A stretch of 7,268 nucleotides of DNA from Bacteroidales bacterium (GTDB taxonomy: Bacteria > Bacteroidota > Bacteroidia > Bacteroidales > UBA3824), in the NCBI GenBank assembly GCA_017645985.1, contig JAGCNK010000130.1, positions 1-7,268 of the forward strand, read 5' to 3'. The position numbers and the translations under genes were made by a program. Numbering within the stretch: position 1 is the stretch's first letter; each line of letters starts with the position of its first letter. Shown here one piece after another: positions 6,133-7,268 of this stretch. A model generated the notes under the pieces. It was not told the DNA's origin. It did no database searches and saw only the letters and a list, made by a program, of their open reading frames with translations.

Positions 6133-7268
6133 CTATTGATATTCTTCCGCTAACTTAATAATCGCATCTACAAAGGGTTTTGGCTGATAGTTGCGGTCGA
6201 TAGCGAGGGGATAGTCGGTGCGACCGGGCATAGGCCAGCCGTTTTTCCAACTGTCGGCATCGGTAAGTCCCCAGAATGTTACACGGTCGATAACGTCGGC
6301 GTGTTTGAGGTAGATTTTAAAGAGTTTTACAAAAAAGTCGGTCTGCTCCTGAGCCTTGGCAGCGGGAAGACTATCGGTGTAGGGGTTCATCTCTTTCATA
6401 TACTCAAAGTTGGTCTCCACAGCCGCGCCGTAATTGCCGGTAGGCCAAGGAAGAACGCTGAGGTCGAGTTCGGTAATCATCACCTTTACACCCTCGGCAG
6501 CGTAGGCTTCAATACTTTTTTCGTATTCTTCGAGATTGGTGTCGAAGGCAACGTGCGACTGCATTCCAATACCGTCGATGCGGCATCCAGCGGCTTTGAG
6601 GTCGCGCACAAGTTTGATAACTCCCTCACGTTTAGCAGGATTGTCCATTCCGTAATCGTTGTAATAGAGTTCCAAATCGGGGTCTACCTCGTGGGCAATT
6701 TTAAAAGCGATTTCGATAAAATCAGGACCTATAATATTGAAGAACGGCGATTTGCGGAGACTTCCGTCTTCCATTACAGCCTCGTTTACCACGTCCCAAC
6801 CTTTGATTTTGCCTTTGTAACGTGTTAGCACAGTGGTGATATGCTCGCGCATACGGTTGATAAGTTCCTCACGGGTAACAGGCTGAGCCATATCGTCTTT
6901 CAAAAACCAGTAGGGCAATTGCGAATGCCAAACAAGGCAGTGACCAGTAAGCACCTGACCATTTCGCTGAGCCATTTCCACAAGAGCGTCAGCCTCGCGC
7001 CAGTCGTAGAGGTCTTTTTTGGGATGGATTTCCTCGGGTTTCATACAGTTTTCGGGCACAACAGCCGAAAAATTGTTGCGGATAGCGTTTACCACCTTAG
7101 GGTCGGTGCTAACAGCCTGACGCACATTGATAGCCGCGCCAATAAGGAACTTGCCGTCAAACGCCTTGCGCATCGAAGGCTTGCCATCGTCAACATATTC
7201 GCACTTAATTTCTTTCGGTTGGTTTTCAGAGGGTTGCGCACCCTGTTTACAAGCAGCAGTTAAAGCCA
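6133..7268 (-). CDS. GH10 endo-1,4-beta-xylanase, probable lipoprotein, 5' end cut by window
   Basis: The enzyme hydrolyses internal beta-1,4 bonds of the xylan backbone with retention. Positions are counted from the internal Met at 7173. LTGHCLVWHSQLPYWF (75-90) is the GH10 substrate-cleft motif. KGWDVVNEAV contains the acid/base E131. GIGMQSHVAF carries H207, and VMITELDLS contains the nucleophile E235. RVTFWGLTDADSW (298-309) closes the barrel, which occupies almost the whole protein. The frame stays open above 7173 for 31 more codons to the window edge and begins ALTAACKQGAQPSENQ. This looks like the end of a lipoprotein signal peptide, with acylated Cys followed by a hydrophilic linker. 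The Met at 7173 is therefore internal, and the protein probably sits on a membrane outside the cytoplasm. A strong terminator follows the stop codon. The number of missing N-terminal residues is probably small, roughly the start of a signal peptide. Confidence 0.95.
   Translation of the reverse strand, partial: ALTAACKQGAQPSENQPKEIKCEYVDDGKPSMRKAFDGKFLIGAAINVRQAVSTDPKVVNAIRNNFSAVVPENCMKPEEIHPKKDLYDWREADALVEMAQRNGQVLTGHCLVWHSQLPYWFLKDDMAQPVTREELINRMREHITTVLTRYKGKIKGWDVVNEAVMEDGSLRKSPFFNIIGPDFIEIAFKIAHEVDPDLELYYNDYGMDNPAKREGVIKLVRDLKAAGCRIDGIGMQSHVAFDTNLEEYEKSIEAYAAEGVKVMITELDLSVLPWPTGNYGAAVETNFEYMKEMNPYTDSLPAAKAQEQTDFFVKLFKIYLKHADVIDRVTFWGLTDADSWKNGWPMPGRTDYPLAIDRNYQPKPFVDAIIKLAEEYQ

Noticed and set aside
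7171..7173. Met at 7173 as the true start of the xylanase
   Set aside because: The frame stays open to the window edge and shows a lipobox-like Cys with a hydrophilic linker, so this Met is internal.

Overview
The window looks like Bacteroidota, most likely Bacteroidales. The ACS-type hexuronate MFS transporter and the GH43 and GH10 proteins read like those of gut and rumen Bacteroidales. Leaders are A/T-rich and mostly lack Shine-Dalgarno sequences. One promoter matches the Bacteroidota form TTTG-N20-TAnnTTTG exactly. No taxonomic search was possible, so this rests on recognition by eye.

All five genes lie on the minus strand, so transcription runs from high to low coordinates. First is a GH10 endo-xylanase, probably a lipoprotein, whose 5' end lies outside the window. 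It is followed by a strong intrinsic terminator. Next is a methyl-accepting chemotaxis protein (MCP) with a large helical sensor, followed by a 21-bp hairpin. Then comes a signal-less GH43 enzyme with an intact catalytic triad, driven by a promoter that overlaps that hairpin. After another terminator-like hairpin comes a GH43-related lipoprotein lacking two of its three expected catalytic carboxylates. Last, 69 nt further on and without an intervening terminator, is an MFS transporter whose 3' end runs off the window.

The inferred pathway is xylan breakdown. The GH10 enzyme cuts the backbone outside the cytoplasm, the MFS protein imports sugars or oligosaccharides, and the GH43 enzyme without a signal peptide finishes hydrolysis inside. 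The degenerate GH43 lipoprotein may bind rather than cleave glycans. The MCP is unexpected in such a locus and could link substrate sensing to a chemosensory pathway. Its own promoter and terminator signals suggest it is transcribed separately.

The two points most worth following are the catalytically degenerate GH43 lipoprotein and the MCP inside a xylan locus. No SusC/SusD pair, tRNA, rRNA, CRISPR array or mobile element is visible. No gene-free stretch exceeds 170 nt.
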